This document shows, piece after piece, positions 1 to 8,720 of a stretch of DNA of 64,000 bases. The stretch's first letter is position 1. The number at the start of each line of letters is the position of its first letter. Origin of the DNA: Njordibacter sp028825405 (GTDB taxonomy: Bacteria > Pseudomonadota > Gammaproteobacteria > Pseudomonadales > Balneatricaceae). The stretch lies in assembly GCF_047730065.1 (NCBI RefSeq), contig NZ_CP159829.1:744001-808000 (forward strand), in the 5' to 3' direction. The notes beneath the pieces are model-generated. The model ran no database searches and was not told the DNA's origin. It worked only from the letters and a program-made list of their open reading frames with translations. Both the position numbers and the translations under genes were made by a program.

Positions 1-458
1 GCCACTAAAAAAACTCGTCTAAGTTCCTGCATAGTGTCTAGTTCTAATTCCAGCTTAGTTTCATAGCTATCATCGCCTATTGGGTTGATGCTGACAACCT
101 TGGCGCCGTATACAACCCCTTCCACATGCGCACGCATGGTGTCACTTGCAAGTACCATATCTGCCACAGTGCTCGATGCATTAATGTTTTGACCATAGAC
201 CTGTGCTGTTAGGTTTCTGTAGGCGTCTAGTTTAGACACCCGTATAGCCATCAGCCGTTGTTGGGCTGGGCTTTTACTTTTTTGTGCACTGATGTTGGCA
301 TAGCCTGTGGAAATGATCACTTCCTTTTGGTAGATCGGCGTATTGACTTCAGCTGCAGGCGTTTGGATACCCGTCATGGATAAAGTGCAACCCCCTAGGG
401 TAAAGGCTGTTAATGCAATAACTAGAAGGCGGAGTTTTTGGGTGATGTGAACGGTCAT
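1..458 (-). CDS. flgP: FlgP-like flagellar outer-membrane lipoprotein (partial, 3' end cut by window edge)
   Basis: Reading leftward from ATG 458 there is an open frame of 152 codons running off the window. It starts with a lipoprotein signal peptide: a basic N-terminus, a hydrophobic stretch and the lipobox LGGC with Cys24. The mature part (QKEVIISTGYANIS..., QQRLMAIRVSKLDAYRNL...) resembles the LPP20/FlgP family, whose members include outer-membrane lipoproteins needed for motility in Vibrio and Campylobacter. A GAGGAA ribosome-binding site lies about 6 nt upstream, and a sigma-28-type promoter precedes it. Its position beside flhA-fliA supports a flagellar role. The assignment rests on recalled family similarity and context; a generic LPP20 lipoprotein is the alternative. 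Confidence 0.75.
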   Translation of the reverse strand, partial: MTVHITQKLRLLVIALTAFTLGGCTLSMTGIQTPAAEVNTPIYQKEVIISTGYANISAQKSKSPAQQRLMAIRVSKLDAYRNLTAQVYGQNINASSTVADMVLASDTMRAHVEGVVYGAKVVSINPIGDDSYETKLELELDTMQELRRVFLV

Positions 459-486
459 GTTTATTTCCTCTGAGTCTATAAACATA

Positions 487-513
487 TTATCGACCCCGCC
501 CTTGCAGACTTTA
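487..513 (-). promoter_or_regulatory. Sigma-28 (FliA)-type promoter for the flgP-like gene
   Basis: On the minus strand TAAA (513-510) is followed by exactly 15 nt and then GTCGATAA (494-487). The FliA consensus is TAAA-N15-GCCGATAA, so there is a single mismatch. The predicted start near 480 leaves a leader of about 20 nt containing the GAGGAA ribosome-binding site. fliA itself is encoded at 5084-5791. Confidence 0.7.
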
Positions 514-552
514 GGCATGATTGATAATTAATTGTTTAAAGTAAGCGAATGT

Positions 553-568
553 TGGCACTGTTATTGCT
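553..568 (+). promoter_or_regulatory. Sigma-54 (RpoN)-type promoter for flhA operon
   Basis: TGGCACTGTTATTGCT matches the -24/-12 consensus TGGCAC-N5-TTGCW, with GG (554-555) and GC (566-567) at the required spacing. Transcription would start near 579, giving a leader of about 135 nt before flhA. In polarly flagellated gammaproteobacteria flhA-flhF-flhG-fliA is usually a sigma-54 class II operon activated by a FleQ/FlrA-type protein. No activator site was identified. Confidence 0.75.
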
Positions 569-715
569 TTTATCCATACATAGTGATGTTTTGATGAGTC
601 CAGTGACATGTGACTTCTTATCGACACCATTGATTGAAAGTTAACAGATAAATATAAATAATCGATAAAAAACAAATGATTAGTTTTTTATTTTTACTTT
701 AGGGTCCAAGTTATT

Positions 716-2842
716 ATGAATTTTTCACAAGTTATAAGCGTGAAGGATCAAATCAATGTCAAACATTTGACGGGGTTATTAATCCCTATGTTGGTTCTGC
801 TGATCATCTTAATGATGGTGGTTCCACTGCCTGCGTTCTTGTTAGATTTATTTTTTACCCTCAATATTGCCCTTGCCCTAGTCATTGTAATGATTTCTAT
901 TAACACCATGCGGCCATTAGATTTTTCATCCTTTCCTTCGGTCCTATTATTTGCAACTTTACTACGTTTGGCATTAAACGTAGCATCGACCCGGATTGTT
1001 CTCGTTGAAGGTCACACGGGCACCGATGCAGCGGGTCAGGTTATTCAGTCATTTGGTGATTTCGTCATTGGTGGTGATTATGTGGTGGGTATCATCGTAT
1101 TTTCTATTCTTATGATTATCAACTTTCTTGTAGTGACCAAGGGTGCAGGCCGTGTATCAGAAGTCAGTGCCCGCTTTACCTTGGATGCCATGCCTGGCAA
1201 ACAGATGGCGATTGATGCCGACCTAAATGCCGGTGTACTGTCGCAAGATGAAGCCCGCGAACGGCGCGCAGATGTGACGGCAGAGGCGGATTTTTATGGT
1301 TCAATGGATGGTGCCAGTAAATTTGTGAAAGGCGATGCAATCGCAGGTTTTCTGATCCTGCTCATTAACCTTATTGGCGGCCTTGCTATTGGTATGGGTA
1401 CCCATGGTTTGAGTTTTAATGAAGCCACAGAAACCTATGTTTTATTAACCATTGGCGATGGTCTAGTAGCTCAGATTCCTTCCTTATTGCTTGCCACTGC
1501 TACAGCGATCATTGTGACCCGCGTCACCTCGACCTCAGACATGTCGAGCGAAGTGGTGAGCCAATTAGGTAGCCCTCAAGCACTTATTGTCGTTACCGGC
1601 ATTATGACCTTGTTGGGTGTTATTCCAGGTATGCCTCACTTCATATTTTTATTGTTAGCCACAATTACTGGTGGTTTTGCATACTTAGCTGTAAAACGTT
1701 CTCGACAGGATGACAAGCCCGAGGTTGTGGACCCGGTACAGGAGCAGCAAGATCAAGAGTCAAAAGACCTGTCGTGGGAAGATATTCCACAGCTAGATAT
1801 GATTGGCTTGGAAGTGGGGTATGCATTAATTCCCTTAGTTGACAAAAGCCAAGGTGGCGCGTTAATGCAACGCATCAAAGGCGTGCGTAAAAAACTTTCA
1901 CACGAACTTGGATTTTTGGTGCAATCAGTGCACATTCGGGACAACCTAGATCTATCGCCTAATCAATACCATATTAATATTAATGGCGTGACCCGTGGCC
2001 AGGGAGAGTTGATGATGGGCAAGGACCTCGCAATTAACCCTGGTGGAACCCACGGCAGTCTCGAGGGTATTCCAACACAAGATCCAGCCTTTGGACTGGA
2101 TGCCTTGTGGATTGATACATCCCAAAGAGAGTATGCCCAGTCTATGGGCTATACAGTGGTGGACGGTGCGACAGCTCTTGCAACACATTTGAATAAAGTT
2201 TTACATGATAACGCTCACGAATTACTGGGCCACGACGAAGCTCAGCAATTGATGGACCAACTGTCACAAGCGGCTCCTAAGTTGGTTGAAGCAGTCGTGC
2301 CTTCTCAATTGTCAGTGGGTGTCGTGGCTAAAGTATTACAAAATCTTCTAGCTGAAGGCGTGGCGGTAAGGGATATTCGCACAATCGTCGAAATTCTGGC
2401 AGAACAGGCTCATAGAAGTCAGGATCCTGACGTTTTGACAGCGGCAGTGCGTCCAGCGTTAGGCCGTATGATGATGCAGCAACTCACTCAAGTCGGGAGT
2501 GATCTATCCGTTATGACATTAGATGCCGGATTGGAACAACAATTGCATAACATATTACAGCAAAGCAAAGAACACGGCTTAGCCATAGAACCCAACCTAG
2601 CAGAACAGTTGTTAGGTAACCTGCAAGATACCAGCGAAAGACTCGCCGAACAGGGTATTCCTCCAGTGTTAGTGGTCTCTCCAGGCATCCGTCCTTGGTT
2701 AGCTAAAATGGTTAAAAACCGTATTCCAGGTTTAGTCATACTGGGCTACAACGAAATACCAGACGAACAAGGCATTCAAGTGGTGTCGACTATAGAACAA
2801 CAGCCCCTAGTGGATGCGCAAGCACCAGTAGAGTATAACTAA
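716..2842 (+). CDS. flhA: Flagellar biosynthesis protein FlhA (type III export gate)
   Basis: This 708-residue protein has the usual FlhA length. The N-terminal half (about residues 15-330) holds some eight hydrophobic segments, with the conserved cytoplasmic FHIPEP-type loop (SARFTLDAMPGKQMAIDADLN region) around residues 150-200. The C-terminal half is the soluble domain that docks chaperone-substrate complexes. FlhA forms the nonameric export gate and works with FlhB and the FliI ATPase to export rod, hook and filament subunits. It is the first gene of flhA-flhF-flhG-fliA. The ribosome-binding site is weak (AGGG about 12 nt upstream). flhB, often the preceding gene, is not present upstream here. 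Confidence 0.97.
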   Translation: MNFSQVISVKDQINVKHLTGLLIPMLVLLIILMMVVPLPAFLLDLFFTLNIALALVIVMISINTMRPLDFSSFPSVLLFATLLRLALNVASTRIVLVEGHTGTDAAGQVIQSFGDFVIGGDYVVGIIVFSILMIINFLVVTKGAGRVSEVSARFTLDAMPGKQMAIDADLNAGVLSQDEARERRADVTAEADFYGSMDGASKFVKGDAIAGFLILLINLIGGLAIGMGTHGLSFNEATETYVLLTIGDGLVAQIPSLLLATATAIIVTRVTSTSDMSSEVVSQLGSPQALIVVTGIMTLLGVIPGMPHFIFLLLATITGGFAYLAVKRSRQDDKPEVVDPVQEQQDQESKDLSWEDIPQLDMIGLEVGYALIPLVDKSQGGALMQRIKGVRKKLSHELGFLVQSVHIRDNLDLSPNQYHININGVTRGQGELMMGKDLAINPGGTHGSLEGIPTQDPAFGLDALWIDTSQREYAQSMGYTVVDGATALATHLNKVLHDNAHELLGHDEAQQLMDQLSQAAPKLVEAVVPSQLSVGVVAKVLQNLLAEGVAVRDIRTIVEILAEQAHRSQDPDVLTAAVRPALGRMMMQQLTQVGSDLSVMTLDAGLEQQLHNILQQSKEHGLAIEPNLAEQLLGNLQDTSERLAEQGIPPVLVVSPGIRPWLAKMVKNRIPGLVILGYNEIPDEQGIQVVSTIEQQPLVDAQAPVEYN

Positions 2843-2863
2843 AAGCATTAAGGTTGATTGAAG

Positions 2864-4249
2864 ATGAAAATGAAGCGCGTTTTAGCCAAAGACACACGTA
2901 CAGCTCTTGCCATGATTAAGGAGACTCTAGGTGATGGTGCCGTCATTTTGTCAAATACAAAAATTGCTGGCGAAGTTGAAATTGTAGCGGCCATCGACTT
3001 TGACGAAAAGCGCTTAACAGCGCAGCGCAGTTCAGCTTTTTCTGATCGCCTTAGTGCTAATTTAGACCGCATTAAGTCACAACGAAACCAAAACCCAAAC
3101 CAAAACCCCAATCAAAGTTCAGCTTCATCAGTCAAGGTTGCAGCTGAATTAAATCGACCACGAACTGCCAAAAATCCTACAGCATCATTTAATCATCAGG
3201 CTCCTAGCAATGACAATATGATACGCATGGAAAAGGAAATGGGTCTTTTGCGCTTGTTGGTAGAGCAACAAATGATTCAGAGTCCAAATCAGAACCATAC
3301 TTTTACCAATGCGGCTGGGCTTAAGGTTTTCCAGAGGCTTGAGCGCATGGGATTTGAAAAACGTATGATTGATCCTATGCTATCTGAGATACCTCAATGC
3401 GATGATGCTGATCTATTATGGACACATGCCCAACAATGGCTGCAGGATCATTTAACCACCAGTTCAGAAGGGGTAGTGCACGAGACAGGAATTTATGCCC
3501 TTGTAGGCCCCACAGGTGTGGGCAAAACCACAGCCATCGGTAAATTAGGTGCGCAACTGGCCATGAAGCACGGCAAGCATAAGGTGGCTTTGATTTCTAT
3601 GGACCAGCAACGCATTGGTGCGCGAGACCAATTAAGAGTATTTGGGACCATGTTAGGCATCGAAGTACATCATGTCACAGGCTTTACTCAGTTAACCACA
3701 ACCTTAAATCAACTCACCCACAAAGATTATATATTGGTTGATACTTCAGGGGGTAACCCCTTTGATCCACATATTCAGAACCTAGTTGACGGTTTCTTAG
3801 GTGTGCCCCATCAAATCAATGTTTACCTAACACTGGCTGCTAATAGCCAGTCTCATGCATTGCGCTATCTAATGACTCATTACTTAGGTAAGGTTAAAGG
3901 CGTTGTAGCGACAAAATTAGATGAATGTTTACCTTTAGGTGGCCTACTTGCAGCTCTTATAGAGTCAAAGCAGCCGTTAGTAATGATTACTGACGGGCAG
4001 CGTATTCCCTTAGACTTAGGTTATCCTAGTGCACAGCAACTCGTTGCTCACGCAGTGGCAGCTGAATTAGCAGAAGAAGATGGTGCTATAGATGCTTTGT
4101 CTAGGCTACCGCACGCTACACCAGGTAAACCTTCTGGTCTGAGTGATAGAAGTCTATTAAACACAAGACCTGTCGCCAGTCCTAAGTTTGGCAGCCTAAA
4201 AGATACCCCTCTTGCTGCCATGGGCTTAGCGTCCTACAGGAGCCACTAA
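2864..4249 (+). CDS. flhF: Flagellar biosynthesis GTPase FlhF
   Basis: FlhF is an SRP-type GTPase that marks the cell pole where the flagellum is built. The N-terminal B domain (MKMKRVLAKDTRTAL..., conserved AVILSN) is followed by a low-complexity linker with repeated QNP units near residues 75-85. The NG domain comes next, with P-loop GPTGVGKTT at about residues 215-223 and a DTSG motif. I chose ATG 2864 over the upstream in-frame TTG 2858 because homologues start with the MKxKRF-type sequence and AAGG lies about 10 nt upstream. The gene ends 1 nt before flhG, its partner and activator, so the two are probably translationally coupled. Confidence 0.95.
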   Translation: MKMKRVLAKDTRTALAMIKETLGDGAVILSNTKIAGEVEIVAAIDFDEKRLTAQRSSAFSDRLSANLDRIKSQRNQNPNQNPNQSSASSVKVAAELNRPRTAKNPTASFNHQAPSNDNMIRMEKEMGLLRLLVEQQMIQSPNQNHTFTNAAGLKVFQRLERMGFEKRMIDPMLSEIPQCDDADLLWTHAQQWLQDHLTTSSEGVVHETGIYALVGPTGVGKTTAIGKLGAQLAMKHGKHKVALISMDQQRIGARDQLRVFGTMLGIEVHHVTGFTQLTTTLNQLTHKDYILVDTSGGNPFDPHIQNLVDGFLGVPHQINVYLTLAANSQSHALRYLMTHYLGKVKGVVATKLDECLPLGGLLAALIESKQPLVMITDGQRIPLDLGYPSAQQLVAHAVAAELAEEDGAIDALSRLPHATPGKPSGLSDRSLLNTRPVASPKFGSLKDTPLAAMGLASYRSH

Positions 4250-4250
4250 T

Positions 4251-5066
4251 ATGAGTTCAAACGGAATACAAGTCATTGCTGTAACGAGTGGCAAAGGAGG
4301 TGTAGGTAAAACTAACACCTCAATTAATATTGCTGCCAGTTTGGCTAAGCAGGGTCACCAAGTGATGTTGATGGATGCCGACTTAGGCTTGGCAAATATT
4401 GATGTGAACCTAGGTTTGCAGTGTACATTTAATATGGCTCACGTCATGAGCGGTGAAAAAACCTTAAGTGACATCATTCAAATAGGTCCGTTTGGCATAC
4501 AAGTAGTGCCTGCAGCCTCAGGTATATACGAAATGGCCAGCTTGCAAAATGAACAATTGCAGCATTTAATTCAAGCCTTTAGTGAATACAATGGCAAATT
4601 AGATTACCTCATTATTGATACTGCAGCAGGGATCTCTGATAATGTCTTAGCGTTTTTAAATGCCGCCCATCAAGTCATTGTCATTGCATGTGATGAGCCC
4701 TCTTCAATTACGGATGCGTACGCATTGATTAAAGTCATGAACCAGCGTTATGGGGCCAGTCGTTTTCACTTTATTGCCAGTATGGTGAAGAACGAAAAAG
4801 AAGGTCGTGCTTTGTATAGCAAAATTGAGCGAGTTGTCGATCATTACTTAGGAGCTACTATGTTGTATTTGGGAAGTTCCCCTCGTGATGAACAACTGCG
4901 GCTAGCTAACAAGCAACAAAAAGCCGTGGTTCAAGTATCACCTATGGCTAATTCGTCTCGTGCTTATGCACGGATGGCGGCTGCAGTAGAGCGCTGGCAG
5001 CCACCTATTGGCTTAAGTGGCCAAGTTGAATTTTTTGTTGAAAGACTATTGCAACATAAAGCGTAA
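4251..5066 (+). CDS. flhG: Flagellar number regulator FlhG/FleN (MinD-like ATPase)
   Basis: This is a 271-residue ParA/MinD-family ATPase. It has a deviant Walker A motif GKGGVGKTN near residue 15, a switch I region DADLGLAN, and Walker B LDYLIIDTAAG. It lies directly after flhF with an AGGAG ribosome-binding site at 4238-4242. FlhG limits flagellar number by stimulating FlhF GTPase activity and, in Pseudomonas and Vibrio, by antagonising the sigma-54 activator FleQ/FlrA. Gene order and length are typical. A chromosome-partitioning or septum-site MinD is the alternative, but the context argues against it. Confidence 0.95.
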   Translation: MSSNGIQVIAVTSGKGGVGKTNTSINIAASLAKQGHQVMLMDADLGLANIDVNLGLQCTFNMAHVMSGEKTLSDIIQIGPFGIQVVPAASGIYEMASLQNEQLQHLIQAFSEYNGKLDYLIIDTAAGISDNVLAFLNAAHQVIVIACDEPSSITDAYALIKVMNQRYGASRFHFIASMVKNEKEGRALYSKIERVVDHYLGATMLYLGSSPRDEQLRLANKQQKAVVQVSPMANSSRAYARMAAAVERWQPPIGLSGQVEFFVERLLQHKA

Positions 5067-5083
5067 TTGGAAATAATTAATTG

Positions 5084-5791
5084 ATGCATAATCTTTCTCT
5101 TTATCAATCCCATGCTCCTGGGTCTGCTACAGACCCTTTAGTTGAGCATATGCCGCTAGTCAAAAAAGTAGCGTTGCACTTGAGTGCGCGTTTGCCGGCC
5201 AGTGTCGATATTGATGATCTCATTCAAGTGGGTATGCTGGGTTTGTTAGAGGCGTTAAATAATTTTGATGCCACTAAAGGGGCTCAATTTACCACTTTTG
5301 CTAAGCTCAGAGTGCGTGGCGCGATGTTAGATGAAGTGCGGCGCTTTAGCACTCTACCGCGTTCTGTCATGACCAGTATCCGAGAGATTAACCAAGCCAC
5401 TGCTGCTCTTGAGCAAGAAATGGGGCGCCCAGTTAAAGACACGGAATTGTCGGACGCTATGGGTATGAGCTTGGAAGACTTACAGCATCAAAAAGGTCGC
5501 AATTATAATTACCAAACGGTGCAGATTGAGGATCAGCCTGACGGTGTAGAACCTCCATTATCTGCCTTAATTCCAACTAGAGAGGTCGATGAAGCGGCTT
5601 TTCAAAAAGCCCTCGCTACTGCTATTGGTGAATTACCAGAGCGCGAGCAACTGATTTTCGCGCTTTATTATGATGAAGAACTTAACTTAAAAGAAATCGC
5701 AGCTGTGCTAGAAGTATCAGAATCTCGCATCAGCCAGATTCAAAGTGGTTCAGTGAAGAAACTACGTCAAAAACTAGTCGACTGGATTTAG
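5084..5791 (+). CDS. fliA: RNA polymerase sigma factor FliA (sigma-28)
   Basis: This sigma factor of about 235 residues has region 2 (VDIDDLIQVGMLGLLEAL), region 3 and region 4 with a C-terminal helix-turn-helix (LKEIAAVLEVSESRISQI). Sigma-28 directs late flagellar and chemotaxis genes. A matching promoter precedes the flgP-like gene at 487-513. The start is ambiguous between TTG 5081 and ATG 5084; I use the ATG, and the GGAA at 5069-5072 could serve either. In many relatives cheY-cheZ-cheA follow fliA, but here the next gene is convergent darP. Confidence 0.95.
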   Translation: MHNLSLYQSHAPGSATDPLVEHMPLVKKVALHLSARLPASVDIDDLIQVGMLGLLEALNNFDATKGAQFTTFAKLRVRGAMLDEVRRFSTLPRSVMTSIREINQATAALEQEMGRPVKDTELSDAMGMSLEDLQHQKGRNYNYQTVQIEDQPDGVEPPLSALIPTREVDEAAFQKALATAIGELPEREQLIFALYYDEELNLKEIAAVLEVSESRISQIQSGSVKKLRQKLVDWI

Positions 5792-5792
5792 T

Positions 5793-5880
5793 TCGACTTT
5801 ATTATCGAAACATTATTCCCTGAACTTTATTATCTAGACATTATAAGTCGACTTTGTCAGATAGACCCTGTTAGTCGACC
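5793..5880 (+). repeat. Degenerate tandem repeat of about 27 bp downstream of fliA
   Basis: Three diverged units start at 5793, 5821 and 5848. Each begins like TCGACTTT (TGAACTTT in the second) and runs through a CGAAAC/TAGAC core to an ATTAT or GTTAG end, with a fourth partial unit (TCGACCTC) at 5875. The units are 28, 27 and 27 nt long. They occupy the convergent fliA/darP gap. No T-tract terminator was recognised here. Confidence 0.55.
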
Positions 5881-5994
5881 TCAACAAATCAGAGCCACTT
5901 CCCACAAGATGAGGCTAATTGATTTGCCGACACTTATAGGCCTTAAACAATCTTTAATCGACAAGCATGAATTTTGCAGGGCTCATTGATTAAG
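5881..5994. other. Rest of the fliA-darP convergent gap
   Basis: The gap between fliA and darP is about 200 bp. Apart from the degenerate repeat at its left end I see no convincing ORF, RNA gene or canonical terminator. Confidence 0.5.
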
Positions 5995-6540
5995 TTAAAT
6001 ATCTGCCAGCAAGCGCAAATACTTAAATAATTTCTTCGAAGCGGCTTTTGCTTTCGCTTCTTGATTGAGGCTTTGGGCCTGCTTCGCTAAGTGCGTAATG
6101 TGTTGCCGATCAGCTTTGTCATGTAGTTGTATGATTTCATTAATCGTATCAGGATTGTTGGCAATTAAGCCATCCCGCCAAGTCTCTATTTGATGAAAAA
6201 CGCGACGGTGCTCATCAGAGCCTGAGTCGTGCACTGCTAAGGCCTTGGCAATGGCTTCTGAATCTTCATCGCGCATCACCTTACCAATGTATTGCAAGTG
6301 TCTGCGCTTAGCTTCATTTTGAGCGATGCGACGAGATTCATCAATTGCTGTTTTGAGGGTATCACTCATGGGGATGCGGGCCAATTCAGACGGTTTAAGG
6401 TCAACTAATTTACCACCTAAAACCTGCAGGGCTTGCATTGCGCGTTTGATTTGGGTACGGCTAGGTTCCTCTTCAGCAGGCAGGTTTTGTTGCAATGCTT
6501 CGAGTTCTGCTGCGGCTTTTCGAGCTTTAACTTTGCCCAT
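5995..6540 (-). CDS. darP: Dual-action ribosomal maturation protein DarP (YjgA, DUF615)
   Basis: This small, highly charged alpha-helical protein of 181 residues matches the DUF615/YjgA family, with the conserved core (LKPSELARIPMSD..., RRHLQYIGKVMRDED) and a C-terminal KLFKYLRLLAD helix. E. coli YjgA/DarP binds the late 50S precursor near the peptidyl transferase centre and aids its maturation. It is the last gene of the leftward mgtE operon; an AAGGAA ribosome-binding site overlaps the mgtE stop codon. Confidence 0.92.
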   Translation of the reverse strand: MGKVKARKAAAELEALQQNLPAEEEPSRTQIKRAMQALQVLGGKLVDLKPSELARIPMSDTLKTAIDESRRIAQNEAKRRHLQYIGKVMRDEDSEAIAKALAVHDSGSDEHRRVFHQIETWRDGLIANNPDTINEIIQLHDKADRQHITHLAKQAQSLNQEAKAKAASKKLFKYLRLLADI

Positions 6541-6550
6541 ATTAAATTCC

Positions 6551-7885
6551 TTACGAGTAAAATAATGTGGCGAGGCCTAAGAAGGCACAAAATCCGACCA
6601 CATCAGTAATGGTGGTTAAAATAACGCCGCCAGCTAAAGCAGGGTCTATGTTCATTGCTTTAAGGATGACAGGCAAAGAGGTGCCACAAATAGCAGCCAC
6701 AACTAAGTTAATAACCATTGCAATAGCAATGATAAATCCAATGGTGAAGTCCGAAAACCACCAACTCGCAATACTGGCAACTACAGTAGCCCATAACAGA
6801 CCATTGAGAGCCCCCACGATGACTTCTCTATTGAGTAGGTAACCAATGTTACTATGTTCAACGTGCCCTAGGGCTTGGCCTCGGATCACTAAGGTCAGTG
6901 CCTGACTGCCAGCAATACCACCCATGCTGGCAACAATAGGCATCAGAATCGCAAGCGCGACTACTTTTTCAATGGTGTCTTGAAATAGTCCAATCACCAT
7001 AGAAGCAAGTAGGGCCGTTAATAAGTTAATGCCAAGCCACACGGCTCGGCGTTTTGCTGTCTTAAAAACAGGTGCAAAGGTATCTTCGTCTTCGTCTAAG
7101 CCAGCCATTCGCATGAGGGAGTGGTCGGCCTCTTCTCTAATGACATCAACCACGTCATCGATGGTGATGCGACCCACTAAGCGCCCTTCTTGGTTAATGA
7201 CGGGTGCTGAAACCCAATCATTACGTTCAAATAAATTAGCTACATCAGTTTCATCTAAATCAGCGGGTATGGCTTCGCGTTCTGTGTCCATAACATCGGA
7301 TATGAGGGTGTTAGGGTCACTGACTAATAAGCGAGTGAGGGGCAACAAGCCGATGTAGCTGTCCTTGCGTGTGACTACAAACAGGTTGTCAGTCATTTCG
7401 GGGATGGTGTCATGGCGCCTTAAATAACGTAACACAGCGTCGATAGTAAGGTCAGGTCGAATGCTTACGACGTCAGTATTCATGAGGCCACCCGCAGTGT
7501 CTTCAGGGTAAGACAAAACCTGTTCAACTCGCTCTCGATCTTGTTGTCTCAAACTGTTAAGAACTTCTTGTAACACCTTTTTTGGTAACTGTTGTAAGAT
7601 ATCAGCGAAGTCGTCAGTGTCTAAGTTTTCTGTGGCTTGCAGTAGTTCCTCAGTGTTCATTTGATTAACGAATTCAGCTTGAATTTCGTCGCTTAAATGT
7701 TGCAACACTTCACCTTCCAATTCTGGATTGATCAAGTTCCACAGCACTTCTCGCTCTCTGGGAGGCGAAGACTTTAATAAATGAGCCGTATGGGCGGGTT
7801 TTAAAGTGTGGTTGAGCATGTGGCGGGCTTGAATAAAAGCACCGCTATCGAGGGCATCATTGAGTTCTTGCAGGCGAGATTTCAT
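6551..7885 (-). CDS. mgtE: Magnesium transporter MgtE
   Basis: MgtE is a Mg2+-gated channel of the inner membrane. The 444-residue product has the cytosolic N domain (residues 1 to about 130), a CBS pair (about 135-250, with EDTAGGLMNTDVV at its start) and a five-helix membrane domain ending LGLATLF. I chose ATG 7885 (MKSRLQELNDAL) because the frame upstream of it overlaps npr and has no family similarity. Only 13 nt separate it from npr, so it is probably co-transcribed with the rpoN cluster. No known Mg2+ riboswitch was recognised. Confidence 0.93.
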   Translation of the reverse strand: MKSRLQELNDALDSGAFIQARHMLNHTLKPAHTAHLLKSSPPREREVLWNLINPELEGEVLQHLSDEIQAEFVNQMNTEELLQATENLDTDDFADILQQLPKKVLQEVLNSLRQQDRERVEQVLSYPEDTAGGLMNTDVVSIRPDLTIDAVLRYLRRHDTIPEMTDNLFVVTRKDSYIGLLPLTRLLVSDPNTLISDVMDTEREAIPADLDETDVANLFERNDWVSAPVINQEGRLVGRITIDDVVDVIREEADHSLMRMAGLDEDEDTFAPVFKTAKRRAVWLGINLLTALLASMVIGLFQDTIEKVVALAILMPIVASMGGIAGSQALTLVIRGQALGHVEHSNIGYLLNREVIVGALNGLLWATVVASIASWWFSDFTIGFIIAIAMVINLVVAAICGTSLPVILKAMNIDPALAGGVILTTITDVVGFCAFLGLATLFYS

Positions 7886-7898
7886 TGGACTGCTTGCC

Positions 7899-8168
7899 TT
7901 ATTCGCCTTCGTCAAAATAATTATTAACCAATTGAGAAACCTCGTCTGCGGCTTGCTGAGCCCCGTCCCCATCTACCTTGAGATCCAGAACAGTGCCTTT
8001 GGCTGCGGCTAAAAGCATGACTGACATTATGCTTTTAGCATCCACCATTTTGCCTGCGTTTCCAATTTCGATGCTACATCCATGCCGACTCGTCACACCG
8101 ACAAGCTTAGCAGCGGCGCGAGCGTGCAAACCAAGTTTGTTAATAATTGTGATTTGTCTTTGAATCAT
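7899..8168 (-). CDS. npr: Phosphocarrier NPr of the nitrogen PTS
   Basis: This 89-residue HPr-fold protein has the active-site histidine in KLGLHARAA (His15) and the conserved Ser loop (AKSIMSVMLLAA). With EIINtr (PtsP, not in the window) it passes phosphate to EIIANtr (PtsN), encoded just upstream. The position in the rpoN cluster marks it as NPr rather than sugar-PTS HPr. rapZ, which normally separates ptsN and npr, is absent; only 105 bp lie between the two genes. Confidence 0.93.
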   Translation of the reverse strand: MIQRQITIINKLGLHARAAAKLVGVTSRHGCSIEIGNAGKMVDAKSIMSVMLLAAAKGTVLDLKVDGDGAQQAADEVSQLVNNYFDEGE

Positions 8169-8273
8169 GCAAAAAACCCTACAGACGCGGCCCTATAAAT
8201 AGTTAGACAATCTTTCATAAGAATCGCCGAAACTTATCAAGAATAGCCGCATAGTTTACCCTTTTTAGGGTTT

Positions 8274-8720
8274 TTATGCGATAGCGATTTGGTACATCGC
8301 ACGTGCGTCAGCGGCTTCTCGTAAATTCGAGCGAAATTCAGGCTTTCCAAAACTTGTGGCTAAGGTCGCCAAAATTTGAAGATGTTCATCGGTGGCTTGA
8401 AGGGGCACTAACAGCACAAATAGTAAATCCACTGGTTGCTGGTCAATGGCGTCAAAATCAACGGCTGTGGCCAACCGCACGAGGGCACCCGTGACTTGTG
8501 TGCAGTTTGCTAGACGGCAATGGGGGATGGCGATGCCATCACCAAAGCCAGTACTGCCCAATTTTTCTCGGTTGATCAAGGCATTAAACAGCTCTTTGCC
8601 ATCTAAGGTGGCTATTTGATCCCCGAGTAAGTGGCTAATAGATTCAAGGGTGCGTTTTTTGCTAGCCCACTTCAGATCAGCAAAAGTGCGCTCTAGTGTG
8701 AGGATGTCACTAATATTCAT
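8274..8720 (-). CDS. ptsN: PTS EIIA-Ntr regulatory protein PtsN
   Basis: This 148-residue EIIA of the fructose/mannitol fold has the phospho-accepting histidine in GIAIPHCRL (His67). In its unphosphorylated form PtsN regulates potassium transport and other targets in gammaproteobacteria. The gene lies 32 bp after rpoN, where relatives usually carry hpf between the two; no hpf-like frame is present here. Confidence 0.95.
   Translation of the reverse strand: MNISDILTLERTFADLKWASKKRTLESISHLLGDQIATLDGKELFNALINREKLGSTGFGDGIAIPHCRLANCTQVTGALVRLATAVDFDAIDQQPVDLLFVLLVPLQATDEHLQILATLATSFGKPEFRSNLREAADARAMYQIAIA

Noticed and set aside
7886..7972. N-terminal extension of MgtE (29 residues upstream of MKSRLQEL)
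   Set aside because: It overlaps npr and has no MgtE family similarity; the frame is open by chance.
8258..8276. ACCCT-TTTT-AGGGT hairpin at the end of ptsN as a terminator
   Set aside because: The T-tract is on the plus strand, but the transcript here is leftward; on that strand there is no U-tract, and npr likely belongs to the same operon.
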